The translations under genes were made by a program, and so were the position numbers. The notes beneath the pieces were generated by a model. The model was not told where the DNA came from. It did not search any database and saw only the letters and a program-made list of their open reading frames with translations. From DAINPP01 sp036743375 (GTDB taxonomy: Bacteria > Thermotogota > Thermotogae > MWEM01), in the NCBI GenBank assembly GCA_036743375.1, contig DAINPP010000001.1, forward strand, positions 62,001 through 126,000: 64,000 nt of DNA, read 5' to 3'. Shown here piece after piece: positions 24,480 through 33,104 of this stretch (position 1 is its first letter; each line of letters starts with the position of its first letter).

Positions 24480-25530
24480 AAAGATAAAAATAATCATAAT
24501 AGACGATTCCGTAGTTGTCAGAAAAACCGTATCGGATATTATTAATCGCGAACCGGATATGGAGGTTATTGCTACGGCAAAAGACCCTTATGAAGGCAGA
24601 GATAAGATTGTCTATCTGAACCCGGATGTTTTGATATTGGATATAGAAATGCCAAAAATGGACGGATTGACATTTTTAGGAAAACTCATGAAATCAAAAC
24701 CCATGCCCGTTATTATATTCAGTTCTCTTGCAAAAGACCGATCAAAATATGAATATACCGCTTTTGATCTCGGTGCAGTTGGAGTAATCGAAAAGCCTCT
24801 TAACAAGGAATCTGCTTCAGATATTTATGAAGAGATGTTTGATTTGATAAGAACCAGCTCTGGATTGACTCAAATTCAATTACGAGCACTTGAAAGAAGG
24901 ATTATTCAAAAAAACGTTACGATAAAGGAATTGTCAAAAAATTTTTTACTCACGAAACCTGTTATTGCTATAGGTGCTTCTACAGGAGGCACTCACGCGA
25001 TAAGAAAAATAATTTCCAGATTACCCGAGAAGATGCCCCCTATTGTCATGACACAGCATATGCCTAAAAACTTCACGACTCAATTTGCAAGTAATTTGAA
25101 CAGTTGCTCTCAATTGACGGTATTGGAAGCACAAGGAGGTGAACAACTGAAAAATGGTATCGTTTATCTGTCGCCCGGAGGAATGCATATGCAAATTGAG
25201 AAAAAAGGCGCTTTTTACTACACAAAGATCGTTGACGGACCATTGGTTCACCATCAAAAACCGGCGGTAGAGGTCTTATTCAATTCGATTGCTGAAGTAA
25301 TGAAGAAAGATGCCGTAGGGATTCTCCTTACCGGAATGGGTGTTGATGGAGCCGAAGGTCTTTTGAACATGAGACGAAACGGGGCGTTTACGATCGCTCA
25401 GAATGAGCAGAGCTGTGTCGTATTCGGGATGCCCAAGGAAGCTATTAAATTGGAAGCTGCGGATAGAATTTTAGATATTAACGAAATACCTGATTTTCTT
25501 GTAAAATATCTGGAGGGAATCAATGGTTAA
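24469..25530 (+). CDS. cheB: Chemotaxis response regulator protein-glutamate methylesterase CheB
   Basis: Removes methyl groups from chemoreceptors when phosphorylated. Residues 7-120 are the receiver domain with phosphoacceptor Asp58 (ILDIEMPKMDG) and Lys109; residues 165-350 are the esterase with Ser171 in GASTGG, His197 in MTQHMP and Asp293 in GMGVDGAEG. The length of 353 is normal. It overlaps both neighbours, so cheD-cheB-cheR are translated as a unit. Confidence 0.97.
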   Translation: MKNKKIKIIIIDDSVVVRKTVSDIINREPDMEVIATAKDPYEGRDKIVYLNPDVLILDIEMPKMDGLTFLGKLMKSKPMPVIIFSSLAKDRSKYEYTAFDLGAVGVIEKPLNKESASDIYEEMFDLIRTSSGLTQIQLRALERRIIQKNVTIKELSKNFLLTKPVIAIGASTGGTHAIRKIISRLPEKMPPIVMTQHMPKNFTTQFASNLNSCSQLTVLEAQGGEQLKNGIVYLSPGGMHMQIEKKGAFYYTKIVDGPLVHHQKPAVEVLFNSIAEVMKKDAVGILLTGMGVDGAEGLLNMRRNGAFTIAQNEQSCVVFGMPKEAIKLEAADRILDINEIPDFLVKYLEGING

Positions 25531-26335
25531 TAAACATGTATTCACTATGGCTGCATACGAAAATTTCAGTCAGTATCTTGGATCCAGATTGGGTATGGAG
25601 TGTAAATTGAATAAAAAGGGGATGCTGGAGTCCAAACTGGATAGTTTTATGCGAATACATAATATCGAAAGATACGAAGAGTTGCTTGAGTATTTAAAAA
25701 AAAATGAGGGAACCGAAGTCTGGAATCAATTCGTTCATAGAATCACTACACATAAGACAGATTTTTTTCGGGAGAACCAACACTTTGACTTTTTAAAGCA
25801 GAATTTAACAAAGATCATGGAAAGAAACAAAAGGATACTCTTAAACAGGGAAATAAGAATTTGGAGTGCCGGCTGTTCAACAGGCGAAGAACCTTATACA
25901 ATGGCGATGTTTTTTAACGAGAATTTTCCTGAAATCTATCCGAAAATACTCGCTACGGATATCAGCACAGAAAGTTTGAAAGCGGCAATGAAGGGATTTT
26001 ATCCGTTCTCCATAAAAAACGAAATGCAGCCTTATTATATCACTAAATACTTCATCAGAACGGGAAAAGGCTTTCAAATCGATGATAGTCTAAAAAAATA
26101 TATTACCTTCAGAAGTTTTAATCTCACCAAGGAGTTCTGCTTTAAAAAGGGCTTTGATATTATCTTCTGTAGAAATGTCATGATTTATTTTGGTGAATCA
26201 GTCAGAGAAACTTTGGTAAATAAATTCTACAAAGCACTGGTTACATCGGGTCTCTTCATCATCGGTCATTCCGAAAGCCTTATTAATCTGAAACAGGATT
26301 TTAAATACTTAAAGCCTACAATTTATATCAAATAA
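25523..26335 (+). CDS. cheR: Chemotaxis protein methyltransferase CheR
   Basis: Methylates receptor glutamates with S-adenosylmethionine. ITTHKTDFFRE at 74-84 and the SAM-binding SAGCSTGEEPYT at 115-126 are diagnostic; FCRNVMIYF lies near 216-224. At 270 residues it has no extra TPR domain. It ends six bases before the convergent permease gene, with no terminator hairpin that I can see in the gap. Confidence 0.97.
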   Translation: MVNKHVFTMAAYENFSQYLGSRLGMECKLNKKGMLESKLDSFMRIHNIERYEELLEYLKKNEGTEVWNQFVHRITTHKTDFFRENQHFDFLKQNLTKIMERNKRILLNREIRIWSAGCSTGEEPYTMAMFFNENFPEIYPKILATDISTESLKAAMKGFYPFSIKNEMQPYYITKYFIRTGKGFQIDDSLKKYITFRSFNLTKEFCFKKGFDIIFCRNVMIYFGESVRETLVNKFYKALVTSGLFIIGHSESLINLKQDFKYLKPTIYIK

Positions 26336-26341
26336 GCCATC

Positions 26342-27181
26342 CTATCCCTTTACGCCGCCAGCTGTTAACCCTTTGATAATATATTTCTGTAAGCAAAGTG
26401 TGAAAACAATAATCGGAATAAGAATTATTGTACCCGAAGCGGCGAGCTGTCCCCATTTTGGGGCATATTGTCCCATAAAACCGTTAACGGCAAGCGGAGC
26501 GGTCTTTGTTGCATTCCCGGTAAGAACCAGCGCGTAGATATATTCGTTCCAGGCCATGATGAATCCAAAAACCGCCGATACAACGAGGCCAGGTGCTGTA
26601 AGTGGAAGAAAAATCTTCCAGAAAACCTGTTTTTTTGTACACCCATCAACCATTGCCGCTTCTTCAAATGACGGCGATACAGCACTGAAAAAAGGTAACA
26701 ACAACCAAATGATATACGGAAGGTTAAAACTGGTGTATGCCAGAATTAAAGCAATATGAGAATCCGTCAGAGATAATTTGTCAAATAGCATGAACATCGG
26801 AACGGATAATGCTATCTGAGGGACCATCCTCGAAATCAGGAATGAATAGGACATCATCTTTCTTCCCTTAAATCTGAATCTTGCAATTCCATAAGCAGCC
26901 ATCGAACCAAAAATCAACGATATAAACGTTGAAGAAAGCCCTATAATCAAACTGTTTCCAATGGAAGGAAGAAAGTCACTTTTCTGAAATATCAGTTCAT
27001 AACTCTTTGTAGTGAATTGAAACTCAAAAGGATTGCTGTTCCTTATATCCAGATCCCGTTTAAATCCATTGGAGATCACTATCCAGATAGGAAAAAGTTC
27101 AGCAAGTACAATAATCAGGGCAACAATAAATATCAGCCATTTTTTTATTCTCTTTTTATTTTTCATCTTTATCATTTTCAT
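26342..27181 (-). CDS. ABC transporter permease (MalG type), putative sulfoquinovose importer
   Basis: Six membrane segments and the ATPase-contact loop EEAAMVDGCTKKQVFWKIFLP; the ending IIKGLTAGGVKG is the standard CUT1 form. A very basic N-terminus (MKNKKRIKKWL) leads into the first segment. It is the last gene of a three-gene transporter operon (binding protein, MalF-type, MalG-type). The substrate is inferred from the divergent catabolic operon, not from this protein. No ATPase is encoded nearby. Confidence 0.92.
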   Translation of the reverse strand: MKMIKMKNKKRIKKWLIFIVALIIVLAELFPIWIVISNGFKRDLDIRNSNPFEFQFTTKSYELIFQKSDFLPSIGNSLIIGLSSTFISLIFGSMAAYGIARFRFKGRKMMSYSFLISRMVPQIALSVPMFMLFDKLSLTDSHIALILAYTSFNLPYIIWLLLPFFSAVSPSFEEAAMVDGCTKKQVFWKIFLPLTAPGLVVSAVFGFIMAWNEYIYALVLTGNATKTAPLAVNGFMGQYAPKWGQLAASGTIILIPIIVFTLCLQKYIIKGLTAGGVKG

Positions 27182-27187
27182 GCCCCT

Positions 27188-28093
27188 TTACATCGTATCA
27201 ATAGCCATATTTTTTCTGACGAGACCAAATGCAAACAACAGTGAAATCACGATCAAAAGGACAGCCATAGCGGATGCATAGCCAAGTTTTCCAAATTCAA
27301 ACGCTTGTTTGTGTATGTATAGAGAAAACAGCATGGTTCCATTTCCCGGGCCACCTTTTGTCATGACAAATACCTCTGAGAATATTCTCAGGGCATCAAT
27401 TGTTCTCAACAATATTGCGGTTGCAATTGTTCCCCTTAACATGGGTAGAGTGATTGAAAAAGTTTTTTTGAAAAAACCGGCTCCATCAATTTCAGCCGCC
27501 TCCATAATATCACCGGGTAAGCTGCTGATCCCCGCATAAAGAATCATAAACATAAACGGCCACATTCTCCAGATATCTTGGACGATAACCGCGGTATATG
27601 CAAGTGATTGATCGCTCAGGATCCCCTGTGGAAATTCAAGACCAATCAGTGATAACAAATACGTTAAAGCGCCATATCTAGGTTGCAGCATCAATTTCCA
27701 CGTTAAACCGGATAGAATAGGAAGGATAAATACCGGTAAAAGGAGAAGAGTTCTCAAAAAAGCGGATAATGGAAATTCATGATTGAACAAGATAGCGACT
27801 AAAAAGCCTATAATCAATTCTACGGGAATTGCTATAATGATAAATCCGAGTTGTAAGGCCAGTGATCTCCAGAATTCGCCATCTTTAAACAAGTCAAAAT
27901 AATTATTTAAACCGACAAATCCCCTTGTCCCATCATCTACCTGCGGCCAATTGAAAAATGAGAGACCCGTTCCGTAAATAACGGGAAAAACCAGAACGAC
28001 ACCAACAATAATGACTGCGGGAAGAATAAAATATAAAAAAGGCTTCCCCTCCTTACGGGGGGAAAGCCCTTTGTTAAAAATCGGATTATTCAT
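27188..28093 (-). CDS. ABC transporter permease (MalF type), putative sulfoquinovose importer
   Basis: The EAA loop is EAAEIDGAGFFKKTFSITLP. I place the start at the ATG at 28093, which overlaps the binding-protein stop and has GGAG four bases upstream, giving 301 residues; the frame continues to 28135 inside the upstream gene. Codons 7-17 contain a terminator-like hairpin (28041-28068) followed by six T residues on the coding strand, so transcription may often stop here. The outer loop is short compared with the other MalF-type permease in this window. Confidence 0.9.
   Translation of the reverse strand: MNNPIFNKGLSPRKEGKPFLYFILPAVIIVGVVLVFPVIYGTGLSFFNWPQVDDGTRGFVGLNNYFDLFKDGEFWRSLALQLGFIIIAIPVELIIGFLVAILFNHEFPLSAFLRTLLLLPVFILPILSGLTWKLMLQPRYGALTYLLSLIGLEFPQGILSDQSLAYTAVIVQDIWRMWPFMFMILYAGISSLPGDIMEAAEIDGAGFFKKTFSITLPMLRGTIATAILLRTIDALRIFSEVFVMTKGGPGNGTMLFSLYIHKQAFEFGKLGYASAMAVLLIVISLLFAFGLVRKNMAIDTM
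28035..28068 (-). terminator. Terminator-like hairpin inside the permease coding region
   Basis: On the minus strand GGCTTTCCCC (28068-28059) pairs with GGGGAAGCC (28049-28041) with one bulged T, followed by TTTTTT (28040-28035). It lies about 20 codons past the binding-protein stop and within codons 7-17 of the next gene. Confidence 0.7.
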
Positions 28094-29348
28094 ATTTCTC
28101 CAGTAATTCGTCAAGCCCATTGATTGTCGATTCAACGGCTTCTTCTGGAGTCATTTTTTCTGTTACTGCTGCAAGCCAGTATGTTTTTATTACATCCGAG
28201 TATTCCGGATAATGTGTACTTCTATTGGGTCTGCTAACTGCATATACTCCAGCTTCTGCCATTCCGGCATACCACGGCTTTTCCGAAGAGAGTTCCTGAA
28301 GAAGATCTGTTCTAACAGGAGTCATTCCAAGTTCAGCGAGTTTAAGCCCCACCGTGTAATTGTTTACCCAATAGGCGAATTCAGCGGCAGCGGATTGGTG
28401 TTCTGAAGCCTTCGGAATACCGAATATCCAACATCCCCTTACAGCCGCTCTTTTTTCCGGACCGGAAGGTGGCGCTGTATAAAGAATCTGACCGGCTACC
28501 ATTGATTCATCTTCATTTTCATGTGATGGAACTATTCCCGGCCACTGGAACATTGAAAATACGAGTCCGTCGCTAAAGGCCCCTATTCTTTCCGCATGAC
28601 CCATGCTGAGAGAACCTTCCGGAGAGTACTTTATAAGCTCTTTGTAGTAATTAATTGCTTCTGCCGCTTTTGTCCGATCAAGTGTTACTTCATATTTTCC
28701 ATCTACCATCGTCAATGGACTGGTTCCAAACGATTCATAGAAGAGAATCGCTTCACAGGTTGCGCCTTCACTGTTTGCAGTAAATGGGGCAAATCCGAAT
28801 ATTCCCTGTTCACTGAAAAATATGGACATATCAAGCAGCTGATCGAACGTCTCGGGTACTTGAAGATCGTATCCGTATTCCGCTTGAAATGCTTTTTGAT
28901 TTGACTCATCCTCGACAAGGTCTTTTCTTGTCATCCAGATATACATATTTCCATTATTTGGGATACCGACAAGTTCCCCGTCCCATTCTGCCGCTGCAAA
29001 AATTGCCGCAGGAATATCATCTGTTCCTACCTTTGGGAATATTTTCCCTTCCGGCCACTGTGAATAAGGTATAAGAAGGTCTCCGAACTTTGCAACATTT
29101 CCCTCATCAATCGCTACAAGATCGTAATTTGCCTTGTTCTCCGTTACATTAAGTGATGTTTTCTGAAGCATTGACCCCGATGGAATTAATTCAAGGGATA
29201 CTTTGATTCCAGTTGCCTTTTCAAACTCTGATGTAAGCGTTTTCCAGGACTGCGAATGAGCATCATCCCAGGTTAAAACCTTAATTGTTTCCGCAAACAT
29301 CATAGTCGAAGATAAAACGACTAACATAACTAAAAAAAGTTTCCTCAT
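28086..29348 (-). CDS. ABC transporter sugar-binding protein (CUT1), putative sulfoquinovose/sulfoquinovosyl glycerol receptor
   Basis: Signal peptide at 1-19 (basic start, hydrophobic core, MFA end) and a type I solute-binding fold of 420 residues. VLTWDDAHSQSWKTLTSEFEKATG at about 24-47 is the usual N-terminal lobe of MalE-like receptors. There is no lipoprotein cysteine. It is the first gene of the divergent operon, starting 272 bases from the ROK gene. Substrate specificity is inferred from the GH31 and isomerase genes opposite and could be another hexoside. Confidence 0.88.
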   Translation of the reverse strand: MRKLFLVMLVVLSSTMMFAETIKVLTWDDAHSQSWKTLTSEFEKATGIKVSLELIPSGSMLQKTSLNVTENKANYDLVAIDEGNVAKFGDLLIPYSQWPEGKIFPKVGTDDIPAAIFAAAEWDGELVGIPNNGNMYIWMTRKDLVEDESNQKAFQAEYGYDLQVPETFDQLLDMSIFFSEQGIFGFAPFTANSEGATCEAILFYESFGTSPLTMVDGKYEVTLDRTKAAEAINYYKELIKYSPEGSLSMGHAERIGAFSDGLVFSMFQWPGIVPSHENEDESMVAGQILYTAPPSGPEKRAAVRGCWIFGIPKASEHQSAAAEFAYWVNNYTVGLKLAELGMTPVRTDLLQELSSEKPWYAGMAEAGVYAVSRPNRSTHYPEYSDVIKTYWLAAVTEKMTPEEAVESTINGLDELLEKYE

Positions 29349-29384
29349 TTAATAAAACCTCCCTGAAAAGATTGAGATCTAATT

Positions 29385-29390
29385 ATTATA
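29385..29390 (-). promoter_or_regulatory. -10 element of the transporter operon
   Basis: TATAAT on the minus strand (29390-29385), 36 bases from the binding-protein ATG. A TTTGGTA motif on the same strand lies between this box and where a -35 would fall. Confidence 0.5.
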
Positions 29391-29403
29391 GAGCTTAAAT
29401 TAA

Positions 29404-29601
29404 TACCAAAACTATTATACTCAACAAAACTATATAATGCAAAACAGAAATCTGCCGTTTTTTAAAGTAACTTACAGGATATTAACCAATAGGCGAGTAT
29501 TTATCTGATAGTTGTACCAAATCATAAATAATAGGGTATTTTGATTTTAATTAAAACTTTTAATTTATTTTTGTTTTTTGGTATAATTCAAACTGGTACA
29601 A
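29404..29601. promoter_or_regulatory. Cluster of TACCAAA/TTTGGTA motifs, candidate ROK operators
   Basis: TACCAAA occurs at 29404-29410 and 29515-29521, and its complement TTTGGTA at 29577-29583 overlapping the ROK gene's -10; a variant TGGTAC follows at 29594-29599. The sites flank both divergent promoters, as expected for a repressor that controls both operons. The region is otherwise very AT-rich with no other element recognised. Confidence 0.45.
29579..29587 (+). promoter_or_regulatory. Extended -10 promoter of the ROK/catabolic operon
   Basis: TGGTATAAT, with TATAAT at 29582-29587, 33 bases upstream of the ATG of the regulator gene. Confidence 0.55.
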
Positions 29602-29620
29602 AAAGAGGAAAGGTGATTTG

Positions 29621-30859
29621 ATGAAAAAAACAATAATGGATCTTAATTCAATTAAAGTGGCAAACAGATCGGTCTTGTTGAAAATTCTCAGTGAAAATGG
29701 CCCGATGTCAAGAAAAGATATTTCGGAATTGTCAGGATTATCTGCGGGCGCCATCACGATTATTTCAAACGAACTGTTGAATGAAGGGATTATCAAAGAA
29801 GTTGGACATGCAGACTCTACGGGAAAAGCCGGGAGGAAAAAAATTCTGATAGACATAGAAAAAAAACACAAATATATACTCGGTATCAACATAGAAAAAG
29901 AGCGTATTTCGCTTGCGATATCCGATCTTGATCTTAATATCATCATAGATGATGAATTTGATATGGAGAATGATATCCCCCCGGAAGAACTGTTTCTTGA
30001 TATTGTAGAGAAGATAAAAGACCTCCTCTGGAAAATGGATATCTCAAAGAGTAATGTCCTCGGTATAGGTGTAGGGGTTGTAGGAAGGGTAGATCCGGTA
30101 AATGGAATCAGTATGGAAGCCTATGATATCTGGAATGAACAGGTGCCTATCAAAGATTTGTTGGAAAGAAGTCTGAAAATTCCCGTTGTAGTGGATAATA
30201 ATGTAAGAGCACTTGCGCTGGCCGAGATTTATTGTTCGGAAATGAAAGATCTGAGTGATTTTATTTTTCTTAAGCACGGTCCGGGACTTGGTGCCGCCAT
30301 TGTAATAAACAGAAAGCTTCTGTATGGATTTCAGAATATGGCCGGTGAGATTGGCCATATCATTGTGGATCCTGAAGGACCTGAATGCGGTTGTGGCCAA
30401 CGCGGCTGTCTTGAAACACTCATATCAACGAGGCGATTAAAAAAAGAGATAAAGGAGAATTTCAATGAAACTGAGTATCCGGTTCTTTATAAACTGTGTA
30501 ATGGAGAAAAAGACATCATCAGAAGTTCTATGATTTTCAGAGCTTTTGAGCTCGGAGAAGAAAAGATCATTGAGAAAATCCAAAAAAATCTGATTTATCT
30601 TTCTGTCGGAATAATCAGTATCATGAAAACGGTAGATCCGGAAAAAATCATCTTTTTTGGAGATTTGTTTAAACACAGTGTACTAATTGAACAGCTTAAA
30701 AAAACTATGATTTCACAGATAAATGATGAATCTATTGGTGAAAAATTAATAACAAGTTGTCTTGAGTATCGAAGTCCCGCCATAGGAAGTCTTGCCATAG
30801 CCCTTGAAAGACTTTTTTATGAAACCGGAGCCATTTACAAATCATACAGACTGGAGTGA
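29621..30859 (+). CDS. ROK-family transcriptional repressor
   Basis: Residues about 10-65 are a winged helix-turn-helix (MSRKDISELSGLSAGAITIISNELL), and the rest is a sugar-kinase-like ROK domain with the zinc motif CGCGQRGCLE and VVDNNVRALALAE. This is the XylR/NagC type (412 residues). It heads the sulfoquinovose-type catabolic operon and faces the transporter operon; it probably represses both in the absence of the sugar. The ATG at 29621 has GAGGAAAGG upstream; a TTG one codon earlier is less likely. Confidence 0.93.
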   Translation: MKKTIMDLNSIKVANRSVLLKILSENGPMSRKDISELSGLSAGAITIISNELLNEGIIKEVGHADSTGKAGRKKILIDIEKKHKYILGINIEKERISLAISDLDLNIIIDDEFDMENDIPPEELFLDIVEKIKDLLWKMDISKSNVLGIGVGVVGRVDPVNGISMEAYDIWNEQVPIKDLLERSLKIPVVVDNNVRALALAEIYCSEMKDLSDFIFLKHGPGLGAAIVINRKLLYGFQNMAGEIGHIIVDPEGPECGCGQRGCLETLISTRRLKKEIKENFNETEYPVLYKLCNGEKDIIRSSMIFRAFELGEEKIIEKIQKNLIYLSVGIISIMKTVDPEKIIFFGDLFKHSVLIEQLKKTMISQINDESIGEKLITSCLEYRSPAIGSLAIALERLFYETGAIYKSYRLE

Positions 30860-30863
30860 TTAT

Positions 30864-32180
30864 ATGAGCGAGAAGTTAAAAATAGGGGTCGTCTGTCTTG
30901 TCAGAAAGACGTTTGATTTTGAGGCAGCTGCTGAGATTTATCAGGAGATCATAAAAAAATATGGAAGAAGAGAGGATGTTGAATATATATTCATAAAACG
31001 GACAATCGTTGAACCCGAGGAGGCAAAAAATGCCGCAGATGAACTGTTGAAAAGCAATATCGACGGTGTGGTCATCATAAGCGGGACTTTCCATCTGGGG
31101 CATCTCGCACTGATTATCAACAGGGAAATAAAAAAGCCACTTTTACTCTGGGGGCTTCCAGAATTACCCTATAACGGGGGTAAAATCAGATTGAATTCCG
31201 TGTGCGGAGTTAATTTAAATGCCTCCAATCTTTATAAATCCGGTAATGATACATTCCATGTCTCCGTATCCGGTGAAATGGATGAAGATTGGATCAATGC
31301 ACTGAAGATAAAAAAAATTCTCAGCAGTTCTCACATCGGAATTCTCGGTTACAGGGCAAGGGGTTTTTTTAATGTTGGCATAGATGAACTGGGAAGTTAT
31401 GCGGAAACAGGAATGCTCCTTGATCATTACGATCTGATAGATGTTATGAATACTGAAACGGATTGGGTATCGGTTGAAAAGGCCGAAGAAGAAATAAAGA
31501 GTATTTTCAACACAAAACCTGTTACTTCAGATCAATTAAGAAAAGTGGCGGAATTGTCTGTGAAATTTGAAAATTTCATGACCTCAAATCATATTGATGC
31601 ACTCGCTATCCGTTGCTGGCCTGAATTTGCCGCTCAATATGGCATAGCACCATGTGCTTCAATGTCTTATCTGCAGTCAAAGGGATTTATTCTCGGCTGT
31701 GAGGGAGATGTTGAAGGGGTAATGAGTATGCTCGCCCACAAGGCTGTTGGTGCAGAAACACCTTTTCTCGCAGATTTCTCGCAAGTCGATCTTGAAAATA
31801 ATTTTGCCCTGCTATGGCATTGCGGTGTAGCACCATGTAATCTTACCGATGGAGTCTGTGACTGTTCGCTTGATGCCTATCATATGGGGGGAAAAGGTGT
31901 GACGGCAGATTTTGTCATGAAATCTGGTGAAATATCGGTTCTCCGGATAGATACGGCAAGGGGGAAAACGCGAATGCTGCTTGCCAGGGGAACAGCTTAC
32001 CCCATGGAAAAAGAACTTCGGGGGACGTATATGAAATCAAGGTTTGATATCCCGTTAAATGAATTACTCGATAAAGTCGTTTATAACGGCATTGCACATC
32101 ATATTTCAGTCGTATACGGCGATTATACAAAATCATTTGAAATTCTCTCACATATCAACAAATGGGAAATTATCAGATAG
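30864..32180 (+). CDS. sqvD: L-fucose/L-arabinose isomerase-fold protein, probable sulfoquinovose isomerase (SqvD-like)
   Basis: The protein has the fucose-isomerase fold: an N-terminal Rossmann-like half and a C-terminal half carrying metal ligands Glu254 (RCWPE), Asp282 (CEGDV) and His319 (LLWHCG), the E-D-H set of FucI/AraA. It would convert sulfoquinovose to 6-deoxy-6-sulfofructose. I take the SqvD link from its place beside a YihQ-like GH31 and a split transketolase; SqvD enzymes were, as I recall, reported in this fold. A free aldose isomerase for another 6-modified sugar is the alternative. The ATG at 30864 (GGAG upstream) gives 438 residues. Confidence 0.65.
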   Translation: MSEKLKIGVVCLVRKTFDFEAAAEIYQEIIKKYGRREDVEYIFIKRTIVEPEEAKNAADELLKSNIDGVVIISGTFHLGHLALIINREIKKPLLLWGLPELPYNGGKIRLNSVCGVNLNASNLYKSGNDTFHVSVSGEMDEDWINALKIKKILSSSHIGILGYRARGFFNVGIDELGSYAETGMLLDHYDLIDVMNTETDWVSVEKAEEEIKSIFNTKPVTSDQLRKVAELSVKFENFMTSNHIDALAIRCWPEFAAQYGIAPCASMSYLQSKGFILGCEGDVEGVMSMLAHKAVGAETPFLADFSQVDLENNFALLWHCGVAPCNLTDGVCDCSLDAYHMGGKGVTADFVMKSGEISVLRIDTARGKTRMLLARGTAYPMEKELRGTYMKSRFDIPLNELLDKVVYNGIAHHISVVYGDYTKSFEILSHINKWEIIR

Positions 32181-32195
32181 GTATTTTCTAATTCT

Positions 32196-33101
32196 ATGAG
32201 TGGGAAATCTATCGTTTCATTATTATTACTTAATCTGATTTGGGGGAGTTTTTATGTGGCGAATAAATTCTCCCTCTCAACACTATCCCCTCTGTTTGTT
32301 GGTACATCGGTCAGATTTCTCGCTATGCTTTTTCTAACTGTGTATATCATCCTCAAAGGGGATTTCAGAAACCTTTTCAACGTAAAACCGGTTATACATA
32401 AACTTATTATAATAGGTATGCTTGGATTCTCCCTTGATATAACCGCCTTTCTCGGGCTACAGCTTTCTACGGCCTCAAATGCCTCTATTCTTTTAAAAGC
32501 CGATGTTCTGTTTACAAATTTGATCTCAGTATTTGTCTTAAAACAGAAATTCACAAAAAAGGACTGGCTGTTAACGGGTATTATTCTCTTTGGGACATTC
32601 CTTGTTATGGATGTTGATCTCACACGGTTTCAACTGAATGGAGTCGGGGATTTCCTGTTTATTGCAAGCGCTTTCTGTGTTGCCTTAAACGGATTTGTGA
32701 TTAAATCAGTTCAACAGGATACACGTGTAAATATACGGGATACAACCGTGGCTTTTTATAACAACGGCATAACGTTTGGGATCTTCTTTATACTGTTTCT
32801 GATATACGATAAACAGGTTCCATTCGAACAGATTGAATCGAACAATCTGGTAATCTACTCCCTCTTTTACACCGGATTGATGCAGACTGCCATATATATC
32901 CTGTATTATTATAATCTGAGAATGTTGCAGGTTTGGATTGTCAGAATAATGTTACTACTGATGCCAATTGTTGCTTCTTTTACCAGTTTCTTCGTTCTTG
33001 GAGAGACACTCGATCTATTTCAGATCGTCGGAATGATCACTGTAATACTCGGAACAATGGGAATAATACTCGAACATAAAGGGGAAAATAAGGGGGAATA
33101 A
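32196..33101 (+). CDS. EamA/DMT-family transporter, possible sulfonate exporter
   Basis: It is a ten-segment hydrophobic protein of 301 residues formed by two EamA repeats (LLNLIWGSFYVANKFS at the start, and a second unit from about 145). DMT proteins export small metabolites. Within a sulfoglycolysis operon the expected cargo is dihydroxypropanesulfonate or sulfolactate, which such organisms excrete; this is inference from context. The ribosome site is weak. It is followed three bases later by the alcohol dehydrogenase gene. Confidence 0.75.
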   Translation: MSGKSIVSLLLLNLIWGSFYVANKFSLSTLSPLFVGTSVRFLAMLFLTVYIILKGDFRNLFNVKPVIHKLIIIGMLGFSLDITAFLGLQLSTASNASILLKADVLFTNLISVFVLKQKFTKKDWLLTGIILFGTFLVMDVDLTRFQLNGVGDFLFIASAFCVALNGFVIKSVQQDTRVNIRDTTVAFYNNGITFGIFFILFLIYDKQVPFEQIESNNLVIYSLFYTGLMQTAIYILYYYNLRMLQVWIVRIMLLLMPIVASFTSFFVLGETLDLFQIVGMITVILGTMGIILEHKGENKGE

Positions 33102-33104
33102 CAC

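Noticed and set aside
30804..30863. Twenty-codon extension of the isomerase into the ROK gene
   Set aside because: The ATG at 30864 has a GGAG site and begins the conserved fold.
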